Positions 52,101 through 58,557 of a DNA stretch of 58,759 nt are shown one piece after another (position 1 is the stretch's first letter; each line of letters opens with the position of its first letter). Location of the stretch: the NCBI GenBank assembly GCA_946408595.1, contig CAMJSX010000004.1, positions 1-58,759 on the forward strand. The letters run 5' to 3'. Both the position numbers and the translations under genes were made by a program. The DNA comes from an uncultured Candidatus Saccharibacteria bacterium. Lineage in GTDB: Bacteria; Patescibacteriota; Saccharimonadia; Saccharimonadales; Saccharimonadaceae. The notes below the pieces were generated by a model. It did not search any database, was not told the DNA's origin, and worked only from the letters and a program-made list of their open reading frames with translations.

Positions 52101-53060
52101 CTCATCGGTTAGGCCTTCATGCTCCCTAATCTTTTTCTTCATTCTTTCATAATATGATTCTTTTGAACCGTCTTTGTCTTTTTCTTTTTCCTGCTCTAAG
52201 TATTCAGCTGTCATTTCGTGCATACGGCGCAAACGCTTGCCATACTCTTCTGGCGTCTCGCCTTTCATCCTAGGATAACGGTCAAATTCGACGAAAGAAC
52301 GCTTCTTGCCAGTTCCATCATTAATGTTACGCTCACCAGCAAATTCATCCCTCGGTTCTTCCTGCATCCTTCTAAGGTGTTCCTGCCAATCATCTTCGGA
52401 CATAGTCCCATCTTCAGGTTTTTTGTCCGGTTTGTCGCCTTGCATCTGCCCCTGCGTCTGCACCTGTTTTTCGTCTGGCTTTTGCCCTTGATTTCCACCA
52501 CCTAGGTTATCACCAGAATTGTCATTTGGTCTATTACCAAAGTTATCATTTGGTTTATTACCAGAATTATCATCTGGCTTAGAGCCACCTTCTCCTGTAG
52601 CTCCATTCGGCTCTGGCTCTGGAGTACGTTCGCGTATTATCCAAGTCTCTATTGGATAATCGTAACCATCATCATCCACCCCGTAAGTGTCTGCCATATA
52701 CTTCTTACCAGGCCAATCTTCGCCAGTAAGACGCTTGAATTCTTCTTCTTTAGTGACACCAGGAGCAACTTGAAAAGTCTTACCAATCAACGGATCCTGT
52801 TGTTTTTCTTCCTGGCGTTCAGTAATTATCCAAGTTTCTATCGGGTAGTCATAACCATCATCGTCCGCTCCATAGGTCTCTGCTTTGTATTTCTTACCAG
52901 GCCAATCTTCGCCAGTAAGACGCTTAAACTCTTCCTCCTTAGTCACACCAGGAGCAACTTGAAAAGTCATCCGCATTGGTTGGTTCTTTAGGCTATCCCA
53001 CGGGTTTTCTTGATTTTGCTGGGATTCGCTGTTTATTCCTGCACCGACAGTTTCACTCAT
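49158..53060 (-). CDS. 1300-residue repeat protein with two hydrophobic segments
   Basis: No family recognised. Residues 33-81 and 96-144 are near-identical copies (FQVAPGVTKEEEFKRLTGED ... YDYPIETWII) with a 63-residue period. Then follow an Asn/Gly/Asp/Lys-rich low-complexity linker (about 150-215), a strongly charged, coiled-coil-like region (about 270-420), a helical domain, a Gly/Ala-rich hydrophobic segment near 628-660, another near 826-846, a beta-rich region (about 900-1130) and a Gly/Asn/Glu-rich linker before a short C-terminal helical domain. No signal peptide. SD AGGAG precedes the ATG, one base after the DUF5663-like gene, so the two form an operon. Confidence 0.7.
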   Translation of the reverse strand: MSETVGAGINSESQQNQENPWDSLKNQPMRMTFQVAPGVTKEEEFKRLTGEDWPGKKYKAETYGADDDGYDYPIETWIITERQEEKQQDPLIGKTFQVAPGVTKEEEFKRLTGEDWPGKKYMADTYGVDDDGYDYPIETWIIRERTPEPEPNGATGEGGSKPDDNSGNKPNDNFGNRPNDNSGDNLGGGNQGQKPDEKQVQTQGQMQGDKPDKKPEDGTMSEDDWQEHLRRMQEEPRDEFAGERNINDGTGKKRSFVEFDRYPRMKGETPEEYGKRLRRMHEMTAEYLEQEKEKDKDGSKESYYERMKKKIREHEGLTDEHKKNLEDLLNRKFKDKDKEQDKDKEAEKQKELERARQKEKEKARARLIEERKKIDERIEEIDRKLGEPEPEKKPLVAVNADFTLDKKDLAHDLAERNLNDEVAGAKGLKGAIKRMWKGTLFKKYYEQKYTREFMEGERSVKIDGEEFSLNDLMRRRKDGAIERFVLSVVEDSEQFIHKKAGEEMTEADAEVTAEIRDAISHFATAQNISPEDRKREFREELARIRAEHRDKGQQVDEAVFDNYEQVAEQAFERVSHGMAIDDVMDGFKVYNAKARDGARTEAHRDAVDKLVNKVESSFFGRFIPAEALAAGCGIASALTQTGVRAVAGAAGGILAGGIISGLKERNRITEDRARMMRDAAEGMSYEDGDRQVGKRTEKYETRIGGTLYDMRPASELAANLDAAMKMEGEGRSDAVLRAIAEARVRTDFSDAESKDLISYSSAEKRGDERLALDKALIQAEKSLSAEDQKKLEVLKKQVYEEISEKVDESDKDFKKMRAHMAAKKAGKTILIGAATFVVSQEVMAAIDPGKVGILEKAGILKTQNASGAKETVLAKLFRDPTRTVKVQDYHVDTIEDISGDRTTEIEAYEKAGYQKVETSPGWSEVKKDMVEVKPSESTAAIKVKVDGWANNGTSGADGNELRVHYDRGTGTMISRMRGNSTMGGRTLNYESLAAEGKVKGILYIGGSKFELASKVNESGQLVWGENGVFTTTTGETIRGVSESGKELYKFFQVVVDNGVDEDGVHHVISLATDRGTDSFTGTMQQISETIIEHPATYSFVKTTVTEVPRVVTETAAVTTAGIAFGPETARTGLGGPAGSIVGGESPNNPNGPTEGGASGENNAGEQGQEGSGENNAGAGGAAGNTEANGGSSQGETQDDNEKLEFSDHTRGELKQFSQEMRNEIEANKELIGQESVDILTDTAKLSTTTGDRYRSWWGSLNDEQKTKVSELVRKVYDSDMSHDLEWGVGFRTWYLINVKM
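52615..52975. repeat. Tandem DNA repeat inside the 1300-residue gene
   Basis: Two near-identical copies about 189 bp apart (about 52640-52780 and 52829-52970) encode residues 96-144 and 33-81. Few silent differences separate them, pointing to a recent duplication or to gene conversion. Confidence 0.8.
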
Positions 53061-53061
53061 T

Positions 53062-53367
53062 TTATTCTCCTGAACCTAAATAGAAACCACGAAACTTCAA
53101 CATTGTATCTACTACAACTTCAGTAAGATCAACTCCAGAATCTTGTATAAATTTGGTCATATCCTCGTTGGTAAAATTTGGATCGTCAACAAGGCTTGCA
53201 AGCTCAGTAGCTTTTTCTTCGCTGAGCTTCATAATAGCAGCCTTATCAATTTGATCCATAAGGCGCTTTTTCATATCTTCTTTTAATTCTGCCCGAATAT
53301 CAGGCTCAACATCAGTGATACCCTTTTCGTTCAAAAGATTTTCTAAGAATTCATCAATATCTTGCAT
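53062..53367 (-). CDS. Small DUF5663-like helical protein
   Basis: A 101-residue acidic helical protein: DIDEFLENLLNEKGITDVEP, then LKEDMKKRLMDQIDKAAI, then DDPNFTNEDMTKFIQDSGVDL. It resembles DUF5663 and the product at 42226-42513. It heads an operon with the 1300-residue protein (one base between). AAAGG lies about 11 bases before the ATG. The promoter is a full -35/-10 type. Confidence 0.6.
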   Translation of the reverse strand: MQDIDEFLENLLNEKGITDVEPDIRAELKEDMKKRLMDQIDKAAIMKLSEEKATELASLVDDPNFTNEDMTKFIQDSGVDLTEVVVDTMLKFRGFYLGSGE

Positions 53368-53401
53368 ATTTGTATGGCCTTTCTTTTATGCATTTTCCTT
53401 C

Positions 53402-53430
53402 ATTATAATGCTAACGCTAATTAAAGTCAA
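53402..53430 (-). promoter_or_regulatory. -35/-10 promoter of the DUF5663-1300aa operon
   Basis: Minus strand TTGACT (53425-53430), 17 bp, TATAAT (53402-53407), with a leader of about 28 bases. Unlike the leaderless genes it has a clear -35. Confidence 0.7.
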
Positions 53431-53434
53431 CAAC

Positions 53435-53466
53435 AAAAACCCCACTTTTATTCCTAAAAAGTGGGG
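53435..53466 (-). terminator. Terminator of rpsA
   Basis: CCCCACTTTT (53440-53449) pairs with AAAAGTGGGG (53457-53466); on the minus strand TTTTT follows. Confidence 0.88.
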
Positions 53467-53477
53467 TTTAAGTTCTC

Positions 53478-54545
53478 TTATTTTGCAATCGAAAGCGAAA
53501 TCTTGCGACCTTCTTTATCAATGTCTAAGACCTTGAAGCTTTTACGCTCATTCAAAGTGAAGACCTTCTCTGGGTCAACGTCAGATCCCTCACCTAGCTC
53601 AGAAACATGGACTAAAGCTTCCACGGCTGGGCTAATTTGGACGAATGCACCAAACGGAGTAATCCTCGTTACCGTACCTTCAACCTTTGAACCTTTTTTG
53701 AGATTCTCTACTTCGTGAAGCCACGGATCTTCTACTAATTGCTTCATTGAAAGAGACAAACGCTCCTTATCAATGGCAATAATCTTAGCTTCAATAGTAT
53801 CGCCAACCTTTACATAGTCAGATGGATTATTAACGCGTTCCCAAGAAATCTCGGAAATATGGATAAGACCTTCAATGCCATCGACATTGACAAAAACGCC
53901 AAAGTCAACAACACCAGTCACTACGCCCTTTACCACATCACCAACCTTCAGTTCAGCAAAGCGTTCAGCTAAACCGTCCTTGATAGCTTCTTTTTCAGAG
54001 AAAATAAGTTTGTTTTCCTTCTTAATAGCATCAAGAATACGAACCTTAATTTGCTTTCCAACTAATGAGTTAAGACGTTGCAATATCTCATCCTTATCTG
54101 CGCTACCAACACGTGGATAGTGTTCGGCAGAAAGTTGTGACACTGGCAAGAAACCGCGAATACCTTCATATTCAACAAGAAGACCGCCACGGTTAGCATC
54201 AAACGGCGTAATTTCAACCGTCTCAGCATTATCAAGCTTGGCCTGAATTTCATCCCAACCTTTATCTTTGACAGCCTTGCGAAGTGACAACAGAACATAT
54301 CCATCATCCATCTCGGCTTCAATGACTGAAGCAGTTACTTCGTCACCGACATTTAGATTGCGTACATATGACGCCTCTCGACGAGGAACCAACCCTACGC
54401 CCTGTGCACCAAGATCAATCAAAATCTCGTGCTTCTTGACAGAAATTACCGTACCTTTAACGGTGTCTCCTGCAATAACTTTTTTGGATGCATTTTCGCT
54501 AGCAGCGAGAAGCTCATCCATGGTTAATTTTTTGGCATTTGCCAT
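53478..54545 (-). CDS. rpsA: Ribosomal protein S1 (four S1 domains)
   Basis: A 355-residue protein with four OB-fold S1 motifs near 20-90, 105-175, 195-263 and 280-350 (for example GVVTGVVDFGVFVNVDGIEGLIHISEISWERV and EGTVTRITPFGAFVQISPAVEALVHVSELG). Escherichia coli S1 has six; four is common in Gram-positive and CPR bacteria. S1 helps leadered mRNAs bind the 30S subunit and is not thought necessary for leaderless ones. SD AAGGAAGG precedes the ATG, and a 14-bp hairpin ends right at that SD. Confidence 0.9.
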   Translation of the reverse strand: MANAKKLTMDELLAASENASKKVIAGDTVKGTVISVKKHEILIDLGAQGVGLVPRREASYVRNLNVGDEVTASVIEAEMDDGYVLLSLRKAVKDKGWDEIQAKLDNAETVEITPFDANRGGLLVEYEGIRGFLPVSQLSAEHYPRVGSADKDEILQRLNSLVGKQIKVRILDAIKKENKLIFSEKEAIKDGLAERFAELKVGDVVKGVVTGVVDFGVFVNVDGIEGLIHISEISWERVNNPSDYVKVGDTIEAKIIAIDKERLSLSMKQLVEDPWLHEVENLKKGSKVEGTVTRITPFGAFVQISPAVEALVHVSELGEGSDVDPEKVFTLNERKSFKVLDIDKEGRKISLSIAK

Positions 54546-54650
54546 AGATTATTTTTTCCTTCCTTTAGACTCATTCACGAAATCATCACCAACCAAATCG
54601 TGTAAGTTAGTGTTAATCTCATGAATGAGTCTAAAACTAATTCAATTATA
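54546..54650 (-). promoter_or_regulatory. rpsA promoter and hairpin leader
   Basis: Minus strand TGaTATAAT (hexamer 54645-54650) gives +1 near 54638. TTTAGACTCATTCA (54564-54577 on the plus strand) pairs perfectly with 54622-54635 around a 44-base loop. On the mRNA the 3' arm is directly followed by GGAAGG, so the helix touches the SD. Confidence 0.7.
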
Positions 54651-54661
54651 TCAAATTCTTG

Positions 54662-54676
54662 TGTTATAATCAAGGT
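54662..54676 (+). promoter_or_regulatory. Extended -10 promoter, leaderless ROK gene
   Basis: TGtTATAAT (hexamer 54665-54670), then CAAGGT, then ATG at 54677. It is only 14 bp from the divergent rpsA -10 box. Confidence 0.7.
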
Positions 54677-55444
54677 ATGTACTTAGCAATCGACATTGGA
54701 GGAACCAAAACCTTAGTAGCGCTTTTCTCGGCTCGTGGGCGAGTAATCAAGCGCATCAAAATACGCACTGCAAAAGGAGCCACAAAGTTTATTTCGGATC
54801 TCAAAAGAGTGCTCACTGATTTTACAAAATATCACGTTGACACTGTCGCAGTAGCGATCCCCGGACTTGTACAAAAAAATTATTCAGTTTCTTTTGGTAA
54901 TCGAAATTGGCCTGGAATTGACCTATACACACCTATAAAATCTTTGTTCAACTGCCCAATCTTTTTTGAAAACGATGCCAACCTCGCCGCTCTTTATGAA
55001 GGCTCCTTCTATCCCGGCCGGGCAGTGTTTCTCACCTTCTCGACTGGCATCGGTGGCGGCGTAGTCGAAAAAGGCCAAATACTCCCTGAATCCAACAAAT
55101 TCGAACCTGGTCACAAAATCTACGAATACAACGGACAGAAGTTAGAATGGGAAGACATCGCAGCGGCCAGTGCCCTAGAAAAATACTATCATGTCGACCT
55201 AGCCACTGATTTGAGAAAAAAAGTCATCATGCAAGACATCGCAAATCGAATTGCACTTGGTCTTCCCTACATTATCAAGAAATACTCCCCCGACGTCATC
55301 GTCCTCGGTGGCCCCCTCGGAAAGATTTTCAAGCGCTATAGTAAGTTTCTACCAGACTTCAAAGTCAAATTTGTCCGTCCTAAAAAACCTCTTGAATCCG
55401 TGATCTACGGCTGTTACCTCTACGCTAAGCAAAAATCCAAATAG
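54677..55444 (+). CDS. ROK-family sugar kinase-like protein
   Basis: A 255-residue ASKHA-fold protein: YLAIDIGGTKTLVALF at the N-terminus (phosphate 1), FFENDANLAALYEGSF near 100, FSTGIGGGVVEKGQILP near 124 and VIVLGGPLGKIF near 217. The zinc-binding CxCGxxGC of most ROK kinases and repressors is missing, and the protein is about 50 residues shorter than glucokinase. No HTH, so it is a kinase rather than a repressor; the sugar is unknown. Longer upstream starts are rejected because they overlap the -10 box. Confidence 0.85.
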   Translation: MYLAIDIGGTKTLVALFSARGRVIKRIKIRTAKGATKFISDLKRVLTDFTKYHVDTVAVAIPGLVQKNYSVSFGNRNWPGIDLYTPIKSLFNCPIFFENDANLAALYEGSFYPGRAVFLTFSTGIGGGVVEKGQILPESNKFEPGHKIYEYNGQKLEWEDIAAASALEKYYHVDLATDLRKKVIMQDIANRIALGLPYIIKKYSPDVIVLGGPLGKIFKRYSKFLPDFKVKFVRPKKPLESVIYGCYLYAKQKSK

Positions 55445-55453
55445 GAGCCCCTC

Positions 55454-55855
55454 GTGGACGCCAAGTTTCTGACCAGAATCAAACAGGATTATCCTACTCT
55501 CAAATTCACCCAGGGCAAAAGGTTCTCTTTTCGTGCACCTAGAACCATTACAATCGGGCCAGCAGAAGAAAACGATTCCCTTTTACTCCTGCATGAGCTC
55601 GGGCATGCCCTTTTGAATCACCAAGATTTCGGGACTGACGTCGAAAGATTAAAAATGGAGCGCGCGGCTTGGGAAAAAGCCCGAGAATTAGCGCCCGGAT
55701 ACAGAATAGTATTCGATGATAATCTGGTCGAAAATGAGCTAGATTCATACCGAGATTGGCTAAACAAAAAATCCCAGTGCCCAAAGTGCCATCTAACGCG
55801 GTTTCAGACCCCAGATGGAAAATACCACTGCCCAAAATGTGAAAATTTCACCTAA
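55454..55855 (+). CDS. ImmA/IrrE-like mini metalloprotease with zinc ribbon
   Basis: A 133-residue protein. DSLLLLHELGHALLNHQDFG near 36-55 supplies HExxH metal ligands as in ImmA/IrrE/COG2856 peptidases. The C-terminus has CPKC...CPKC (near 113-130), a rubredoxin-like zinc knuckle. Start GTG at 55454 with AGGAG six bases upstream, nine bases after the ROK stop, so probably co-transcribed. A substrate (such as a repressor) is not visible nearby. Confidence 0.7.
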   Translation: MDAKFLTRIKQDYPTLKFTQGKRFSFRAPRTITIGPAEENDSLLLLHELGHALLNHQDFGTDVERLKMERAAWEKARELAPGYRIVFDDNLVENELDSYRDWLNKKSQCPKCHLTRFQTPDGKYHCPKCENFT

Positions 55856-55886
55856 AAAAGAAGCCCCATAACCTGAAGCTTCTTTT
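55856..55886. terminator. Bidirectional terminator
   Basis: AAAAGAAGC (55856-55864) pairs with GCTTCTTTT (55878-55886), giving T-runs on both strands between convergent genes. Confidence 0.8.
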
Positions 55887-55891
55887 AATCA

Positions 55892-56095
55892 TTAGGCAGC
55901 TTTTTTAGCTGGGCCACGACGAGAGATACGGCCACCCTTAGCGCCCGCGATGCGAGCTAGAGCAGGGTTAGCGGCAAAACCGCCGGTGTGACCATTTTGG
56001 CCACCTTTTTTACCAATACGAGCGTAAAACTCTTTACCGTATTTGGCTTTGTTGGTAGCGGCAGCTTTCATGCCACCAGCTTTAGTTCCAGACAT
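55892..56095 (-). CDS. KGG-repeat small basic protein
   Basis: A 67-residue basic protein with KKGGQNGHTGGFAANPALARIAGAKGGRISRRG, matching the KGG (stress-induced, PF10685-like) motif twice. Function unknown; such proteins often appear in stress or stationary phase. The start at 56095 (MSGTKAGGMK) has GAGGAA six bases upstream and is preferred to an ATG nine codons earlier. Confidence 0.7.
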   Translation of the reverse strand: MSGTKAGGMKAAATNKAKYGKEFYARIGKKGGQNGHTGGFAANPALARIAGAKGGRISRRGPAKKAA

Positions 56096-56289
56096 TTCCT
56101 CTGTTCCTATTCTGCCCACCAAATTCTTAAATTATTGATAAAACACCACCCTTTTACGAGTGAATAACCCCATTATATCATACTGCTTTAGTTTTGTCAA
56201 TATGCTTTTTCTTAAAAATATGTTTTAATTTTTTTAATTTTCCCGAACAATTTTTGTGGAAAACTGCATAAAAAAGTTCAAAAAAAGTA

Positions 56290-56318
56290 TTGACAATATG
56301 CACCACGTGATATAAAAT
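56290..56318 (+). promoter_or_regulatory. Promoter of the small RNA at 56325
   Basis: TTGACA (56290-56295), 17 bp, TAAAAT (56313-56318). AAAAAGTATTGACA and GTGATATAA are shared with the promoter at 17331-17367. Confidence 0.7.
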
Positions 56319-56324
56319 GAAGTT

Positions 56325-56410
56325 AACTTAAGTAGATTAAACTGCGAGGCTACTTAAGCGCATGTATGACCTAGGAAACCGCCTTCTAACGGGCGGTTTC
56401 CACTTTTTTA
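56325..56410 (+). ncRNA. Small RNA with two hairpins, identity unknown
   Basis: About 85 nt, no ORF. CTTAAGTAG (56327-56335) pairs perfectly with CTACTTAAG (56350-56358) around a 14-base loop (attaaactgcgagg). A short single-stranded stretch follows, then the terminator hairpin. It lies 52 bases upstream of tRNA-Ala. I could not place it in a known RNA family. Confidence 0.6.
56374..56410 (+). terminator. Terminator of the small RNA
   Basis: GGAAACCGCC (56374-56383) pairs with GGCGGTTTCC (56392-56401), followed by CACTTTTTT. Confidence 0.9.
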
Positions 56411-56462
56411 CCAAGGTTTTTCCTTTGACTTTTTTCACAAGATGGTGTAAAATAACCGACAT

Positions 56463-56539
56463 GGGGTAATAGCTCAGTTGATTAGAGCGCTGCCTTTGCA
56501 AGGCAGAGGTCCAGGGTTTGAGTCCCTGTTACTCCACCA
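56463..56539 (+). tRNA. tRNA-Ala (anticodon TGC)
   Basis: Acceptor GGGGTAA/TTACTCC with the G3-U70 pair that marks alanine tRNAs, anticodon loop TTTGCAA (TGC), T arm CAGGG-TTTGAGT-CCCTG, encoded CCA. Confidence 0.96.
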
Positions 56540-56551
56540 ATTTTACATTGT

Positions 56552-56628
56552 GGGGATATAGCTCAGCTGGTTAGAGCGCGTCACTGATAATGACGAGGTC
56601 TGTGGTTCAAGTCCACATATCCCCACCA
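56552..56628 (+). tRNA. tRNA-Ile (anticodon GAT)
   Basis: Acceptor GGGGATA/TATCCCC, anticodon stem CGTCA/TGACG around CTGATAA (GAT), T arm TGTGG-TTCAAGT-CCACA, discriminator A, encoded CCA. The Ala-Ile pair, usually in the 16S-23S spacer, stands alone here. Confidence 0.96.
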
Positions 56629-56649
56629 TTTTTTATGTTTTATTTGTAG

Positions 56650-56661
56650 TATAATAATCTT
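56650..56661 (+). promoter_or_regulatory. -10 promoter, leaderless C39-like gene
   Basis: TATAAT (56650-56655), then AATCTT, then ATG at 56662. No TGn extension. Confidence 0.6.
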
Positions 56662-57243
56662 ATGAAAATCCCGCTAAGATATCAAAACACCGAATATGAT
56701 TGTGGCACCACAACATTTATTAATGCCCTGGCCTACCTCTACGACCGGGAAGATATCCCAGTAGAACTCTTAAAAGCTATCCACCAGCTATCTCTAGACG
56801 TTCGCGATTCCAAAGGAGTCGTCGGAAAAGGTGGCACTTCCGCTAAGCATGCCGAACTCATTGCGAAGTTTTTCTCTGATTACGCAGCAAAGCATGCTGA
56901 TTTTAGTGTTAATTGTGAAATACTCTACGGCAAAGACGCCAGTGCCAATAAGATCAGAAAAGCCCTCGACGAAGGTGGCGTAGCAATAGCCCGCTGCTGG
57001 CAGAATACCGAACATTACGTCTTAATCACCAAGATTAGCGACGATTTCGTCTATCTATTTGACCCCTATTATTTAGACAAAAACTACTACGATAAAGATG
57101 ACGATGTGGCAATGGTTTTTCACGAAGAATTCACCCACAACCGAATAGTAAAGATTAGCCGCGTTTTTGACGATTCAGAAAAGGATTATTCCCTGGTCAA
57201 TGGTAACGACAGAGTGGTAATAATCCTGAAAAAAATAATCTAA
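56662..57243 (+). CDS. C39-like cysteine peptidase-fold protein
   Basis: A 193-residue papain-like protein: RYQNTEYDCGTTTFINALAYLY (putative catalytic Cys14), EHYVLITKISDDFVYLFDPYY with the candidate His and Asp near 116-133. This is the Cys-His-Asp order of peptidase family C39 and its relatives. No signal peptide and no ABC transporter nearby, so it is probably not a bacteriocin exporter domain; the substrate is unknown. The stop overlaps the convergent methylase by four bases. Confidence 0.7.
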   Translation: MKIPLRYQNTEYDCGTTTFINALAYLYDREDIPVELLKAIHQLSLDVRDSKGVVGKGGTSAKHAELIAKFFSDYAAKHADFSVNCEILYGKDASANKIRKALDEGGVAIARCWQNTEHYVLITKISDDFVYLFDPYYLDKNYYDKDDDVAMVFHEEFTHNRIVKISRVFDDSEKDYSLVNGNDRVVIILKKII

Positions 57244-57764
57244 TTCAAGACATTCTGCCGGGTCCATTCGTACATCGCGATGGCCGCGGCAGCACCAACA
57301 TTAACCGAGCGTGTAGAACCGAAGGATTCAATATAGCGAACATCGTGAGCCTTCTCTAATAACTCACCCGAAATTCCATTGTTCTCAGAACCAAAAATCA
57401 GCGTGGTATTCTCGGCAAACTTTTTAGTATGTAGCTCCTTTGCGCGTGGAGTATTATTCTCAATAGCAACCAATTCCCTATCCTTTTGGGTTTTCAAAAA
57501 ATCTTCAAGTGTAGCATGGTGAATAATCTCTAAGTACTTATCGGTACACATTGCACCGCGACGATTATACTTTTTACGACCAATAATATGAACTTTACTC
57601 ACATTAAAAGAATTTGCTGTACGGACGATAGAGCCAATATTAAAATCGTGTTCAACGTTTTCAATCGCGATTTCAAGCGAAGTACGTTTTTTACTTAGTG
57701 CATCAAAAACTTGTTCATTAGATAAACCTTTATATTCATCAACTAGATTCCTCGTATCTTCCAT
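57240..57764 (-). CDS. SpoU/TrmH-family RNA 2'-O-methyltransferase
   Basis: A 174-residue SPOUT enzyme: ENVEHDFNIGSIVRTANSFNVSKVHIIG near 37-64 (motif 1 with the NIGSIxRTA core), LIFGSENNGISGELL near 127 (motif 2), and GSTRSVNVGAAAAIAMYEW near 150 (motif 3, the knotted SAM site). It methylates a ribose 2'-OH in tRNA or rRNA; which site is not clear. A TATAAT lies ten bases before the ATG and overlaps the divergent promoter. Confidence 0.9.
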   Translation of the reverse strand: MEDTRNLVDEYKGLSNEQVFDALSKKRTSLEIAIENVEHDFNIGSIVRTANSFNVSKVHIIGRKKYNRRGAMCTDKYLEIIHHATLEDFLKTQKDRELVAIENNTPRAKELHTKKFAENTTLIFGSENNGISGELLEKAHDVRYIESFGSTRSVNVGAAAAIAMYEWTRQNVLN

Positions 57765-57767
57765 GCG

Positions 57768-57783
57768 TGCTATAATTATACCA
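57768..57783. promoter_or_regulatory. Overlapping divergent promoters in one palindromic box
   Basis: TGcTATAATTATAcCA: the plus strand reads TGcTATAAT (hexamer 57771-57776) toward the MazG-like gene and the minus strand reads TGgTATAAT (hexamer 57775-57780) toward the methylase. The two -10 boxes share two bases, so both cannot be occupied together. Confidence 0.7.
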
Positions 57784-57800
57784 TAAGAGGAGGAATAGAG

Positions 57801-58142
57801 ATGGATTTCGATGATTATCAGAAAAAAGCCAAAAAGTATGATTTTTTTGAAGAAACAGAAGATTTAAGTGCGGTAGGATTTTTTGAAAAAATTCTCGGAT
57901 TGACCGGTGAGGCCGGCGAGACTGCAGATAAGGTCAAGAAAATCCTCCGCGACAAAAACGGAGTAATATCTGATGAAGACCGTGAACTCCTAGTCAAAGA
58001 GCTAGGTGACGTCTTATGGTATTTAGCAGCAATTTCAAGATATCTAAAAGTTCCCCTTTCAGAAGTCGCAAAGGGCAATTTAGACAAACTAGAAAGTCGC
58101 CACCAAAGAAACAAACTTCACGGCGAAGGCGACGACAGATAA
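57801..58142 (+). CDS. MazG-like nucleotide pyrophosphohydrolase
   Basis: A 113-residue all-alpha NTP-PPase-type protein: GLTGEAGETADKVKKIL near 33-49 and VKELGDVLWYLAAIS near 69-83, the EEx(n)E-xxD metal site of MazG relatives. It probably hydrolyses nucleoside triphosphates to monophosphates as housecleaning. GAGGAGG precedes the ATG by nine bases, with a leader of about 18 bases. Confidence 0.85.
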   Translation: MDFDDYQKKAKKYDFFEETEDLSAVGFFEKILGLTGEAGETADKVKKILRDKNGVISDEDRELLVKELGDVLWYLAAISRYLKVPLSEVAKGNLDKLESRHQRNKLHGEGDDR

Positions 58143-58203
58143 AATTGACGCTTTTTATTAAGCATATGCTATAATAAAACTATAATAATAAAGGAGTGTT
58201 AAT

Positions 58204-58515
58204 ATGATACAAAAACGCGATATAGTAGTGGTTTATCTACTATCTATTATCACCTTTGGTATTTACGGCATTTACTGGGAAGTAAAGACCAAAGAAGAAA
58301 TCAATAGCCTCGGCGGTGATATCCCTACGGCCTGGCTTCTCATTATCCCTATTGCCAATATCTATTGGTTATACAAATATGCAGACGCTTTTTCAAGATT
58401 GGTAAAGAAAGACAACAACGGCATTCTTTGGTTCATCGTCTTCTGGATGATTGGAGTAATCATGCCAGCAGTTGTACAATCTGATTTGAACAAAATTGCA
58501 GAGAAAAAGAAATAA
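58204..58515 (+). CDS. DUF4234 membrane protein
   Basis: A 103-residue protein matching DUF4234: YLLSIITFGIYGIYWEVKTKEEINSLG, then AWLLIIPIANIYWLYKYADAF, and a third hydrophobic segment (WFIVFWMIGVIMPAVVQSDLN). Three membrane segments, function unknown. SD AAAGGAG precedes the ATG, and a TGcTATAAT lies about 35 bases upstream. Confidence 0.85.
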   Translation: MIQKRDIVVVYLLSIITFGIYGIYWEVKTKEEINSLGGDIPTAWLLIIPIANIYWLYKYADAFSRLVKKDNNGILWFIVFWMIGVIMPAVVQSDLNKIAEKKK

Positions 58516-58526
58516 TCATATCCTAC

Positions 58527-58557
58527 GAAAAACGCTCCCTTAAGGAGCGTTTTTTTG
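58527..58557. terminator. Bidirectional terminator
   Basis: ACGCTCC (58532-58538) pairs with GGAGCGT (58544-58550) with A-runs before and T-runs after, so it can end both the DUF4234 mRNA and the 16S transcript coming from the other side. Confidence 0.85.
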
